From NCBI GenBank assembly GCA_947243795.1, contig OX365937.1:496001-560000 (forward strand): a DNA stretch of 64,000 nt, in the 5' to 3' direction. This document shows, piece by piece, positions 19,972-29,965 of the stretch (the stretch's first letter is position 1; the number at the start of each line of letters is the position of its first letter). Made by a program: the position numbers and the translations under genes. The stretch is from Saccharomyces uvarum. Lineage: Eukaryota > Ascomycota > Saccharomycetes > Saccharomycetales > Saccharomycetaceae. Below the pieces are notes generated by a model. The model was not told the origin of the DNA. It did no database searches and saw only the letters and a program-made list of their open reading frames with translations.

Positions 19972-20586
19972 TTCAATTTCTCACAGCAAACACACTCACT
20001 CTTCTTGATAGATGGCATCCGGGGGATTCCATCTTTTCAAGGCAAGCATCCCTCAGGCTAACTATTGAACCATTCCCCCAGTCTTTATCGAGGTATCCAA
20101 CACGGCCCTTCACGTGCGAAGTGACAGTCCTTGCAAAGCTACTAGAAGGACCCTTCTTTTGCAGATACAACACAAGATTGTCAGGGATGTATGTGTTGCG
20201 TACCGGCAACACATACCGGCAACACATAGACACATGCATCTTGCGGCCATTCCAGCCCAGGGACACGTAGATAACGCTCTTGTGCGGTCACCCCATCTAA
20301 AGCATAACCACCTAAGTATCAGCACAAATAGTGGGCCACGTGCCGGTGCGGTGTATGGGTGAATCGCCTGCTCGTCATTGGCAAGACCCCTTGCAGATGG
20401 AAGGACTGAACCAAAACTCAATTGGCAGTGGACGCTGTTTTATATATAGTGTTGGCCAGTAGGCGGGAAGGCTATTGTTAGGCTTGCTAGCATCATCCAT
20501 CTAGCCACGCAACCACACACATCAGGAAAATAAGGTTGTTCACGTCTTAATAGCATTTTAACAGGTTAAACGAATAGGATAAGATA
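19972..20586. promoter_or_regulatory. APS2-PTK2 divergent promoter region
   Basis: About 615 bp with no gene. It holds two CACGTG E-boxes (20111-20116 and 20337-20342), of the kind bound by Cbf1 or Pho4. It also has a compact repeat cluster: TACCGGCAACACA in tandem at 20201-20213 and 20214-20226, preceded by the inverted ATGTGTTGC at 20191-20199. A TATATATA run (about 20440) suits the PTK2 promoter. Factor assignments are inferred from motif shape only. Confidence 0.55.
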
Positions 20587-23046
20587 ATGACGGGGAACAC
20601 TAAAGACAAAGAGGTACATAAAAGTCCCTCGGTCAATACTTTAAAGCTATTGGGGAAGCGTCTGTTCAATTCGAACAGCCACACTGACAATTCTTCATTA
20701 TTGCTCAGTGCTGAACAATTGGGAAATGGCAGGAGTTTAAGGAAACGACCAACGTCTCCATCCAGTGGCGGCGCTAGTAGCGGTGCCAATTCACCTTCCT
20801 CTTCCGCTGGTGCTCGGAATAGATCTGCTTCTTTGCATAGGAAGAAGAACAACGCTTCAGTTGGGCTCTCGAGTGGACCTGTGTCCACACATAAGTCCTC
20901 CGTCGCATTGCAAGACCTGATTAAACATAACAATAATCCTTACTTAAACTCTCCCTCGGATATCTTGGGCACAGGTACTGGTATTGCCTCGACAAGAGAT
21001 CGGGATAGATCTGCTGTGGACAGGGAAAGGGAAAAAGAGAGGGCCAGGGACAAAGAAAGAAACACGCATCATGCGGGCTTACCGCAAAGATCAAATAGCA
21101 TGGCCAGTCATCACTTTCCCAATGAAAACATCATCTATAACCCTTATGGTATAAACCCAAATCATGCTAGACCAGACACTGCATTTGCCGACACTCTTAA
21201 TATGAATAAGGAGAATGATCTAAGTTTTTACATGCATGATGGGAATGCCAAGATACGGATGTTACCACTGCCAATCGCCAACCCAAATGAATTCTTGCCG
21301 GAAGATATGAAGCAATATAGTGTCCATTTAACAGATAATTTTGTATTCGACACGGATAATAAGCCAATCGGTTCAGGTGGGTCTAGTGAGGTGAGGAAAG
21401 TTAAATCAAGCTACAGGCAAAAGGATGTTTACGCTTTGAAGAAATTAAATATGATATACCACGAATCTCCTGAGAAGTTCTACAAAAGATGCTCGAAAGA
21501 ATTTATCATTGCCAAGCATTTAAGTCACAACGTACACATCACGAACACTTTTTGCCTCGTGAAAGTACCTACCACAACGTACACAACTCGTGGTTGGGGG
21601 TTCGTCATGGAATTAGGTGTAAAGGACCTTTTCCAACTGATGGAAAAAACAGGCTGGAAAAACGTTCCTTTCAATGAAAAATACTGTCTTTTCAAACAGG
21701 TGGCTCAAGGTATCAAGTTTTGTCATGAGAACGGTATCGCTCATCGTGATTTGAAACCCGAAAATGTCTTGATTTCCAAAGAAGGTGTTTGCAAATTGAC
21801 AGATTTCGGTATTTCTGATTGGTACCATGTGGTGCCTCATGACTACACCAGTCCGGTGAAGACTTGCCAGGGTATGATAGGTTCCCCACCATATACTCCA
21901 CCAGAAGTGATGTATTTCGACGCCAAGAAGCATTATCCTGAAAGGCTCCAAAAGCCTTATAATCCATTGGCCATGGATTCTTATGCCCTCGGGATAATGC
22001 TAATCACCATGATTAACAATATAATTCCCTTCATCGATTCCTGTAACACTGATGCGAGGTTTAGAGAGTTCGAATTATCTTATGATAACTTCATCAACCA
22101 CCAAAACCCCCATTTCAGAGACAAAGATTGCCACAAGGCAGGTCCCGGTTCCGAATACAGTTTAGCAAGAAATTTCAAGAATACTGATGCTACACGTGTT
22201 GCATGGAGATTGGCCGACCCCAACCCTGCCACAAGATACACAATGGATGATTTATTTGAAGACCCCTTTTTCCAACAAATTGAAACCTGTGTCGAGCCAA
22301 ACGACGACGGTTTCGTGAAGGCCCCTGAACTAAGAAAATCCACTTCTATCAATGATTCTATCGAAAACTCTTTAGATGCACCCAATGAGCAAGAAGTCAA
22401 TCATACTTCGAATCCATTCCTGAAAAGAGAAACTTTTAGTACTAAACCTAGATCGATGCTGGAAATTGCACAATCTCCTTCACTCAAACTGAAGCCCAAA
22501 CTAAAGAGCAAATCAAAGGCTAAATCACATGATATAATGGATGAAGAAGGTCTAAGAATTATTGCATCTAAACCGCAAGGGAGAGAACAGGGCGAAGATC
22601 AAAATGAAGACAAAGATGAAGACGAAGACGAAGATGAAGCAATGGAAAACATTTCAACCAACGTTGACAGTTTATTAGAAAAGGCGACACCAACTTCCAC
22701 CAAAGTCGAGTACATTCCAAGCGAAGAAAATTCTACAGCAAAGGAGTTAAGATCAATGATTGACTCTACCCCTTCTACACCAACACACGACGGTCCGACC
22801 CCGGCCCCCGTGAAGACTGCCACTCCATTGAATAAAGGTATGAGCGATTTGTCGCTAGGATCAGAGACGCCAATTTCTGCCAAGGACACTAGCGCACCCA
22901 ATGTGTCTTCATCAAGCAACTCGGTTAGAAGTTTCGGTAGTCCAAATGTGTCCTCCATGAAGAAAAAGAAGGTCATCCATCACCACTTAGATATCACCAA
23001 CAGCGTCACGAATGTGTCATCCGTGAGCGCTTTCGTGTCAAGATAG
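20587..23046 (+). CDS. PTK2: Ser/Thr kinase Ptk2, regulator of ion transport
   Basis: Protein kinase of the NPR1/HAL5 yeast subfamily; it activates the plasma-membrane H+-ATPase Pma1 and polyamine uptake. It has 819 residues (818 in S. cerevisiae). The first 240 residues are Ser/Asn-rich and disordered, with an Arg/Glu/Asp repeat near 135-160. The kinase domain spans about 255-560: the ATP lysine K285 in ALKK, HRDLKPEN starting at H386, DFG at 406-408 and the substrate motif SPPYTPPE. The tail has a Glu/Asp run (about 668-683) longer than I recall in S. cerevisiae, and ends conserved (KKKKVIHHHLDITNSV onward). Its duplicate partner is PTK1. Confidence 0.96.
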   Translation: MTGNTKDKEVHKSPSVNTLKLLGKRLFNSNSHTDNSSLLLSAEQLGNGRSLRKRPTSPSSGGASSGANSPSSSAGARNRSASLHRKKNNASVGLSSGPVSTHKSSVALQDLIKHNNNPYLNSPSDILGTGTGIASTRDRDRSAVDREREKERARDKERNTHHAGLPQRSNSMASHHFPNENIIYNPYGINPNHARPDTAFADTLNMNKENDLSFYMHDGNAKIRMLPLPIANPNEFLPEDMKQYSVHLTDNFVFDTDNKPIGSGGSSEVRKVKSSYRQKDVYALKKLNMIYHESPEKFYKRCSKEFIIAKHLSHNVHITNTFCLVKVPTTTYTTRGWGFVMELGVKDLFQLMEKTGWKNVPFNEKYCLFKQVAQGIKFCHENGIAHRDLKPENVLISKEGVCKLTDFGISDWYHVVPHDYTSPVKTCQGMIGSPPYTPPEVMYFDAKKHYPERLQKPYNPLAMDSYALGIMLITMINNIIPFIDSCNTDARFREFELSYDNFINHQNPHFRDKDCHKAGPGSEYSLARNFKNTDATRVAWRLADPNPATRYTMDDLFEDPFFQQIETCVEPNDDGFVKAPELRKSTSINDSIENSLDAPNEQEVNHTSNPFLKRETFSTKPRSMLEIAQSPSLKLKPKLKSKSKAKSHDIMDEEGLRIIASKPQGREQGEDQNEDKDEDEDEDEAMENISTNVDSLLEKATPTSTKVEYIPSEENSTAKELRSMIDSTPSTPTHDGPTPAPVKTATPLNKGMSDLSLGSETPISAKDTSAPNVSSSSNSVRSFGSPNVSSMKKKKVIHHHLDITNSVTNVSSVSAFVSR

Positions 23047-23554
23047 ATATGAAGGCTCTTTTATACCTCCTTTATGCTTTGTTATCGTCATCATTCTTCT
23101 ATTTTCACCTATACAGACTTTGACATAGAATGTACTCTTGAGAAAAAAGAAAAAGGCCAGAAACCAAAAAATATACGGAACAAGCACGCACATATAAAAT
23201 CCATATGTATACCTATGTATTTACTTTGAACACAAACATTTTATTACTTATTAGGTGTTCGCACCTACAGATCAACAAGCATAATCGCTTTTTGTTGGTC
23301 CCTTCGGTATCGTTTATCAGGGTGGGAAAAAAAATAAAAAACGGAAGAGAAAAATTGGGTAAACAATGAACTTCCACGTGCTTATCACGTTTTTTTGTTT
23401 AATTTAGGATGAGAAGCATTATATTTCAAGGGTATACACTTCATTAGTCATTTGTTCTTCGTATTTCTTTCTGGTGACATATATTTTGGATATAGAAGCT
23501 CCAATCATTAATCAAGTACATATACGTAATACATTTTCTGCTACTTTTCCAAAA
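23047..23554. promoter_or_regulatory. CBF1 promoter with a CACGTG site
   Basis: About 510 bp between PTK2 and CBF1 with no gene. CACGTG is at 23375-23380, 175 bp before the CBF1 ATG, with a weaker ATCACGTT at 23384-23391. CACGTG is the core site of Cbf1 itself, which suggests autoregulation. An open frame runs 27 codons upstream of the CBF1 ATG but begins only with GTG. Confidence 0.55.
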
Positions 23555-24625
23555 ATGAACTCTTTAGCAAATAACAAGATTAGTACTGGGGATAACGAAG
23601 TTCACCCGGTAGGAAAGAGAAGCTATCACGAGGAGCAAAACGGTAATGAGGCCAGAAAAAAGCAAAGAGACCAAAGTCTGCTGTCACAAGAAAGCAATGA
23701 CGGAAATATTGACTCCGCTTTATTGAGTGAAGGGGCTACTCTAAGAGGGACCCAAAGCCAGTACACAGGCAGGCTAGCGTCTAATCATGATGAGAAGGAA
23801 AGTGACGAAGATCCTTCCGTAGCAGAAGCTGCAGTAGCCGCCACCGTCAGTTACACAGACTTAATCCAACGTCACGAAGATGTGTCCGACGCTCATATGC
23901 CCAAGCAAACAAACACGAATAACGGGGACAAGGATTCCATGAATGAAAGAAGAGCAACAAATTCTTCAAACGAAGGGGCCAAGTTGAGCGTCTCTCTGGA
24001 GGGGATTGAATCCTCACCAATGGAGTCCACACAAGAGTCCAAAAATGACATGCTCATACCATTGCCCGAACATGAACGTGGGCACGAACACGAAGAGGAG
24101 GGGGAGGAGGAGGAGGAAGAAGAGGAGGAAGATGACGGTACTGACATGAACCTCAAAAAGGACATTAATATGCAGCCAGGTCGTCGAGGAAAAAAACCTA
24201 CCACACTGGCCACGACAGAGGAATGGAAAAAGCAAAGAAAGGATTCCCATAAAGAAGTCGAAAGACGTCGCCGTGAAAATATAAACACCGCCATCAATGT
24301 CTTGAGCGATCTGCTCCCTGTGAGAGAATCCAGCAAGGCTGCGATACTGGCCCGTGCCGCAGAATACATCCAAAAATTGAAAGAGACTGACGAAGCGAAC
24401 ATTGAAAAATGGACACTGCAGAAATTACTAAGTGAGCAGAATGCATCGCAATTGGCCAGTGCGAACGAGAAGCTGCAGGAAGAACTGGGGAACGCCTACA
24501 AGGAGATTGAGTACATGAAGCGCATCTTACGGAAAGAAGGCATAGAGTATGAGGATATGCACAGCCATAAGAAAAAGGAGAAAGAAAGGAAAAACTCCGG
24601 AAGTGATAATGTTCATGGCGCTTGA
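23555..24625 (+). CDS. CBF1: Centromere- and promoter-binding factor Cbf1
   Basis: A bHLH-zipper protein that binds CDEI of yeast centromeres and CACGTG sites in MET and other promoters. It has 356 residues (351 in S. cerevisiae). The ATG at 23555 starts MNSLANNKISTGD. The N-terminal 190 residues are acidic and disordered, with a Glu run (about 183-196) longer than in S. cerevisiae. The basic-helix-loop-helix region is at about 226-276 (HKEVERRRRENINTAINVLS then KAAILARAAEYIQKLKE). A leucine-zipper helix follows to about 335. The DNA-binding part is essentially unchanged. Confidence 0.97.
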   Translation: MNSLANNKISTGDNEVHPVGKRSYHEEQNGNEARKKQRDQSLLSQESNDGNIDSALLSEGATLRGTQSQYTGRLASNHDEKESDEDPSVAEAAVAATVSYTDLIQRHEDVSDAHMPKQTNTNNGDKDSMNERRATNSSNEGAKLSVSLEGIESSPMESTQESKNDMLIPLPEHERGHEHEEEGEEEEEEEEEDDGTDMNLKKDINMQPGRRGKKPTTLATTEEWKKQRKDSHKEVERRRRENINTAINVLSDLLPVRESSKAAILARAAEYIQKLKETDEANIEKWTLQKLLSEQNASQLASANEKLQEELGNAYKEIEYMKRILRKEGIEYEDMHSHKKKEKERKNSGSDNVHGA

Positions 24626-25328
24626 AGGCACAGATAAGTAGACACATACATTATACCTTTTCGTATATATCCGCGTTTTTCCACCCATACTGCGTGCGCG
24701 AGCAGTTGTTATCACTTTCCCATTAACACATCTCCAACTCTTCGGATGACCATATCCAATCATTCGATAGGCACTCAGCCCCAAGGCTTGGCAAAAAACA
24801 GCACCCTCTTACCTCCGAAAGCCTCTCTATGCGCTATTGTTGTTTCGTTTTTTAATGGCTCAGCCAACTTTTTGCCAAGAAAGTTTTTCCCCTTGCATGA
24901 AATCGCCAAGAGAAACGGCACGAAATGCCATTTTCCCGCCTTTTTTCACAAAATCCAGTTTTCCCGTCCTTTTTCCCTCTTTTCAGTCCGAAGGAAAAGA
25001 ACAATCGATGATAAATACGTGGAGGAAAGGATTGACTTGGAAAAAAAAAACTTGGCAGGAAAAGTTACTTTCCTACAGGTTTGCAACAAACACGGGCCTA
25101 TTTTTTACTTCGAGGCTTTGCTAAAGAATTCAACAAACACTGGAAGGGCATACAAATAGTCTCGTTCTCAATTCGGCGTCCCACTATCTGTACTATATAC
25201 ATAGCAACTATTATTTACTTTCCAGCAAAGGCACAACCTTATTTTTATGAACTAGAGTAATAAAGAGAAAACGAGTAAGAAGATAGAAAGTAATAGAGAA
25301 AGAGAAAGAGAAGGAGAAAATATTGGCA
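24626..25328. other. CBF1-MNN14 intergenic region with an unassigned 137-codon ORF
   Basis: About 700 bp. An ATG-initiated frame at 24746-25159 encodes 137 residues with no family I recognise. It is rich in Lys, Phe and Ser and has no clear domain, signal peptide or membrane helix. The same DNA has another long open frame (24837-25124). The sequence includes several T/C-rich runs typical of promoters. I do not call a gene. The rest is the MNN14 promoter and an A-rich leader just before 25329. Confidence 0.4.
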
Positions 25329-28139
25329 ATGTTATCGGTCCGCAGGTTTTTTATGTACGTTTTAAGAACCTTACGGGTACATCTCAAGAAAATCATTGTT
25401 ATTCTTCTAACCGTTCAACTGTTGTTCATTACTATTTATGCGCTGGACGGCTGGTCGTTGATTACTGACGGTAGCTGGAAATCATTTACAGCACCCTTTT
25501 TCCAGCCGCTTACACCTACCACCAAAAACCATACATATGCTGTATTTGATTTGAAATCAACGGACAGTATAACCAGACTATACGACAAAATGAACTTCGA
25601 CACTTCAGGAAAATGGATCGATACATATACTTTGAAGAATGATCTCCTCACTATGAAAATGGGCCCTGATAAAGGGCGGGTTTTGGACTCGGTGGACGAA
25701 TTGACGTACTATAATAACGATCCGAGGTTAATATGGTCCGTTGTCCTGGACCATCTGCTAGCATCTGACTCCAATGAATACGAGTTTTCGTGGTATGATT
25801 GGGCCAGCTTTGAATCGTTGAATAAACTTATCGCGTTGAAGGATACGAACGTCTCTTGCCAGTTCCTTTGCGAAAGCTCTTTCGATAAGGGCGTACTGGA
25901 AAGCGTGGAGAAGGAAATCCAAGAACCTTTGTTTATCACTAATAGGAATAAATATGATGAAGAAGTTTGGTACAATAGGGAGAGAGGGATGCTTAACTCC
26001 AATTCGGTAAGGCAAATTGTGCACGACCACTGTAAAGAAAATGACGCCTACTACAAAGGCGCTCCTTTCGAACTACCCTTCATTATCCGTGACATATATG
26101 GAAAACTGAGACCAGAAGTTTATGACTTTCATGCCAAGAATCATTTATTATATTCTGGTGCCATGCCGTTGTCACTGACTGTTTTGGATAGCGATAAAGA
26201 TGCGTACAGAATCAATTTGAAGGAAAATGATTCATCCCAATCCAACATCGTACAATCCAACATATTGCAAGAGTACATTAAAAGACACGCTAATGAAATG
26301 CAAAACGGCGATCTTCTTTTCAATCACACTTCAGTTTTTGAGAAATTCTTGCGCCATAAATCGACTAAAAAACGGAAACTTGAAATTGAAGGTTTAGACA
26401 AAACAATATTTACTAAGGAATATCTAGACCTATCTCCATCTGATTTTCACTTCGATGCCAAAACAAAAATCGGCGAATTGGAGGCCAAACTAAGATCCGA
26501 AGGCCTGTCGTTGCACGACACCCGGTATTTACAAAGTTTACAAACATCCATTAGGACAGCCCCTGCATTGCAGAAAAAATACTTTGCAGAGGCAAGCGAA
26601 GTGGCTGACGCAACTGCCGGTGGCCATCATAGAGACAAAAGATTTCTCTCCCTTGGGTATAATCTCCTAAACGATCCTCAGGAGGCTGAAGCAAGATTGA
26701 GCTCCATTATTAGAACTTTCCAAAAGTTTACCAAGGCTAATGGGTTGATTTCTTGGTTGTCTCATGGTACTTTGTACGGATACTTGTACAATGGGTTGAA
26801 GTTCCCCTGGGATGTCGATCACGATTTGCAAATGCCCATTAGGCATTTACATTATTTAAGTCAATATTTCAATCAGTCCTTAATACTGGAAGATCCAAGA
26901 GAAGGTAATGGAAGATACTTGCTAGATGTAGGAAGTTCGATTACTGTAAGAACTCACGGAAATGGTGAAAACAATATCGATGCTCGTTTCATCGATATTG
27001 ATTCAGGTATATATATTGATATCACAGGGCTAAGTGTTAGTTCTGATGCGGCTAGGAAATACATGGCCACATTTGTTGAAGAAGAAGAAAGTTCAGATAG
27101 GAACTTCACCACTCTCATAAAAGACTACAAACTTGATGGGAACGAGAAATTTGATGAAGTTGATGACAGTGAAGGCTTCGCCAAATATACCGTATATGAA
27201 CTAAGGGAATGGGTTAACTCCCATCCAGACGATTTTGACAAATCGGAAAAGGACCTAGTAACCAAAGCATACAAAAAAGAACTTGTAATGTCGAAAAGCG
27301 ATTCTCCTGAGAGAGAGTTACCTCCAAAGCAAAGGTACTTGCTGAATAAAAAATTCAATCTCTTCAATTGTAGGAATAAGCATTTTTCCGGTCTAAGCAT
27401 CTTATCGCCCTTAAGGAATACAATGTTCAATGGTGTGCCAGCGTTCATTCCTAATAGACCTATAACGGCATTGAAAAATGAGTATATGGTTCCGTCGAGA
27501 TACGGGTTTTTGACATTTCAAGGGAAAGTGTATATACCTGAATTGAGATACTGGTTTTCATTTCCAGATGTGAAGAAATTTGCAAATTTACAATTGAGAG
27601 AACCCAAGATAACGCGGTTGGAAAGTCCTCTGAATGACTTAAAATTCAGTGACGTAAACCTGTTACTGACAAACATGATGGATTGTAATTTCCACTCTGT
27701 ATTTGCCAGTTTATTTAATTCTCTCAATAGCACTGTCTACCGGCTCAAAGAGCTAGAAATACAGTATGATGGTGGCTTGAGTGAAGAAGAAAAAGGTAGT
27801 CTATTAAAGACTTTAAGGAGTGGTGAACTGTCCAAGAACATAAAGTCTCCTGAGAAAGATCCAATACTATATATATATGAAAGAAAACTATGGGGAAAAG
27901 TGAAAGAAATATTGAACGCCGCAAATATTTATAATATTGTTTCACAGGTTGAAAAGGAAAAAATCGAAGAGTTCGTTAAAGTATCTAAAAATCTCTTTGA
28001 AAGGAACCTCAAAGACTTCAATATTCCCGATAATGACAATGATAAGACAGTGATTGACTTGAATTCCAAAGGCTTAAACCTCTTCGGTGATAATAAGAAA
28101 ACCACAAATGAGATATTTGGTTCTGACAAAAAATATTAA
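25329..28139 (+). CDS. MNN14: Mannosylphosphate transfer protein, LicD family
   Basis: Orthologue of YJR061W/Mnn14, the paralogue of Mnn4, involved in mannosylphosphorylation of cell-wall mannan in the Golgi. It has 936 residues (935 in S. cerevisiae). It is a type II membrane protein with an N-terminal helix at about 17-37 (KIIVILLTVQLLFITIYAL). The LicD/nucleotidyltransferase-like domain lies around 450-620 and includes ISWLSHGTLYGYLYNGLKFP followed by the acidic WDVDHDLQMP motif. The Lys/Glu repeat tail for which Mnn4 is known is absent. The start is the first ATG; the frame extends two codons upstream without another ATG. Confidence 0.93.
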   Translation: MLSVRRFFMYVLRTLRVHLKKIIVILLTVQLLFITIYALDGWSLITDGSWKSFTAPFFQPLTPTTKNHTYAVFDLKSTDSITRLYDKMNFDTSGKWIDTYTLKNDLLTMKMGPDKGRVLDSVDELTYYNNDPRLIWSVVLDHLLASDSNEYEFSWYDWASFESLNKLIALKDTNVSCQFLCESSFDKGVLESVEKEIQEPLFITNRNKYDEEVWYNRERGMLNSNSVRQIVHDHCKENDAYYKGAPFELPFIIRDIYGKLRPEVYDFHAKNHLLYSGAMPLSLTVLDSDKDAYRINLKENDSSQSNIVQSNILQEYIKRHANEMQNGDLLFNHTSVFEKFLRHKSTKKRKLEIEGLDKTIFTKEYLDLSPSDFHFDAKTKIGELEAKLRSEGLSLHDTRYLQSLQTSIRTAPALQKKYFAEASEVADATAGGHHRDKRFLSLGYNLLNDPQEAEARLSSIIRTFQKFTKANGLISWLSHGTLYGYLYNGLKFPWDVDHDLQMPIRHLHYLSQYFNQSLILEDPREGNGRYLLDVGSSITVRTHGNGENNIDARFIDIDSGIYIDITGLSVSSDAARKYMATFVEEEESSDRNFTTLIKDYKLDGNEKFDEVDDSEGFAKYTVYELREWVNSHPDDFDKSEKDLVTKAYKKELVMSKSDSPERELPPKQRYLLNKKFNLFNCRNKHFSGLSILSPLRNTMFNGVPAFIPNRPITALKNEYMVPSRYGFLTFQGKVYIPELRYWFSFPDVKKFANLQLREPKITRLESPLNDLKFSDVNLLLTNMMDCNFHSVFASLFNSLNSTVYRLKELEIQYDGGLSEEEKGSLLKTLRSGELSKNIKSPEKDPILYIYERKLWGKVKEILNAANIYNIVSQVEKEKIEEFVKVSKNLFERNLKDFNIPDNDNDKTVIDLNSKGLNLFGDNKKTTNEIFGSDKKY

Positions 28140-28253
28140 GGAAAACTTTCCTCTTTCAAAACTTCTGTTTTGATAGCATCCTAATCGCATATGAATATAT
28201 GTGTGTATTTTATTTGACTTCTATAATGTCTAATTTATTATATAATATTCCAT

Positions 28254-29666
28254 TTACCTTGATACTTCAAACTGTACTTCACGCAAAATAGCGCCTTCCA
28301 AGCCCTTTCCCAAGTTACCCAGTAGGTCTACACTTTCATTCAGAGAGTTAAGTGGAGTATCCTCATCCTTTTTTAAATAATCCGTTTCCTTACCATTAAA
28401 TTTATAAATACCGGAACTTCCTGCGAAAATTGTAGCTCCATCTTCAATGCCGCATCTATTAGCCACTGCTAAAACCGCGTTTTTACCTTTAAACTTCCAG
28501 GGTTGTCTTAGGGATGCTCCCAGAAACGTTCTTTCTAGTAAAGCGTCCTTTATCTTTCCTTCGGAATCCATGAGGTCCGTGACATCCTCTTTATGTTTTT
28601 CATCCTTATAGTATTGATGGTCTAGAGGCATTTTACTCTTGGCCAAGATACTTTCGAGGAGGGATGAATCTCTAAACCACTTAGTTCTTTCTTTGTAATA
28701 TAAAAAAGGGAAAAAGCGTAGCATCCAGTAGTTCACATTTGTCATATCTGGTTCATCCATCTCTTTATAGTCACTCGTGCAGTCTTCAGAAGGCACCCTG
28801 GAAGTATGTTGCGAATCACCAATTTTAAGCTGGTAAACACCGTGAGATCCACTTAGGGGTAATCCTTGCTCCTTCAAAACAAAAGCTATTTTGTTCTTGG
28901 CGGCATTTAATAGCGAATCATTTTGTAAAACCTGCTTATCAGTAATCGAAGTAGAGTTTAACCACGCCATAGAGCATAATATCAACTCGACGTTGTTATC
29001 CACACAAAACGAGGAGAATTCGAAGTGGTTAAAGGGAGCTTTAAATTTATAGGGACTTAGATCCATACAGATACCTATTGAAGACAACAAGGTCACATCT
29101 CTAGTGAAGCTTTTCTCGTCAGGAAGTTTGGCACATTTTGGAAAATGCATGGGGAAAGTCTGAAATCCCTCTGGATTCTCCCCACAGTCCCAATTCTCTT
29201 CGGTATCATAAAGAAAAGTTTTTCTATAATTGAATACCTGCTTCCCCTCGGGGTCAATCACTAGCACAGAATTGTACAGCTTCTGCTCACCAGCTTGCTC
29301 AGGATACCCCATTATAGTATAACATTGAAACTTCTCGGATACTGATTTAGCCAATTGGAAAGATGGCCCTTCACCTTGCCCGGTGACATAGGGTAAAATA
29401 TCGTTCTTAGAGTGAAAATTGTATCCCGTTAAGGCAAACTCAGGAAATAATATTATATCAGGCTTCACATATGCAGAACTTTTCGCCACTTTATCCAAAA
29501 TAGTCCATGTTCTCTTGATAGTCTGGTCCGTCTGCCCGATCTGAGGATTCAATTGGATAAGAAGTACTTTCAATGATACGAGAAGCTTATTAGTCATTTC
29601 AACACTACAAGTTCCGCCTGCCAGAATTTGAACGATGATCACCATACATTTCGTACTAATAATCAT
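28254..29666 (-). CDS. NTA1: N-terminal amidase Nta1
   Basis: Deamidates N-terminal Asn and Gln to Asp and Glu, feeding proteins into the N-degron pathway. It belongs to the nitrilase superfamily. The catalytic triad is visible at E76 (FPEFALTGY), K149 (NYRKTFLY) and C200 (IGICMDLSP). The longest ATG frame has 470 residues against 457 in S. cerevisiae. Candidate starts are M1, M8 and M24; M24 aligns with the internal Met of the S. cerevisiae protein and would give 447 residues. The S. cerevisiae N-terminal extension is implicated in mitochondrial targeting; the one here is different in sequence and hydrophobic. I give the longest form but regard the start as open. Confidence 0.93.
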   Translation of the reverse strand: MIISTKCMVIIVQILAGGTCSVEMTNKLLVSLKVLLIQLNPQIGQTDQTIKRTWTILDKVAKSSAYVKPDIILFPEFALTGYNFHSKNDILPYVTGQGEGPSFQLAKSVSEKFQCYTIMGYPEQAGEQKLYNSVLVIDPEGKQVFNYRKTFLYDTEENWDCGENPEGFQTFPMHFPKCAKLPDEKSFTRDVTLLSSIGICMDLSPYKFKAPFNHFEFSSFCVDNNVELILCSMAWLNSTSITDKQVLQNDSLLNAAKNKIAFVLKEQGLPLSGSHGVYQLKIGDSQHTSRVPSEDCTSDYKEMDEPDMTNVNYWMLRFFPFLYYKERTKWFRDSSLLESILAKSKMPLDHQYYKDEKHKEDVTDLMDSEGKIKDALLERTFLGASLRQPWKFKGKNAVLAVANRCGIEDGATIFAGSSGIYKFNGKETDYLKKDEDTPLNSLNESVDLLGNLGKGLEGAILREVQFEVSR

Positions 29667-29965
29667 TCATATTTTAGCTTCAACTTCTTAAAAATACACG
29701 GAAATAAAACCATTTTATTTCCGCCAGAATTCTAGGGCTAAACATAGATACATATCAGGGCTTAAATTTTTAAAGCTTTTTTAAATTTGAACCCTTTTAA
29801 AATTTTATAGGGCATAATAGGGCTAGCATACAGTATCACTCTGAACGGAAAATGAAAAAATGAAAAAAAAATAATAATCTCAAAAGTTAAGTGAAGAGCA
29901 TAGTAGCTATTAAAAGTTAAAAGAAGACGAGAGGTTAGAAGCAATCTAGTATAGCACATATAAGC

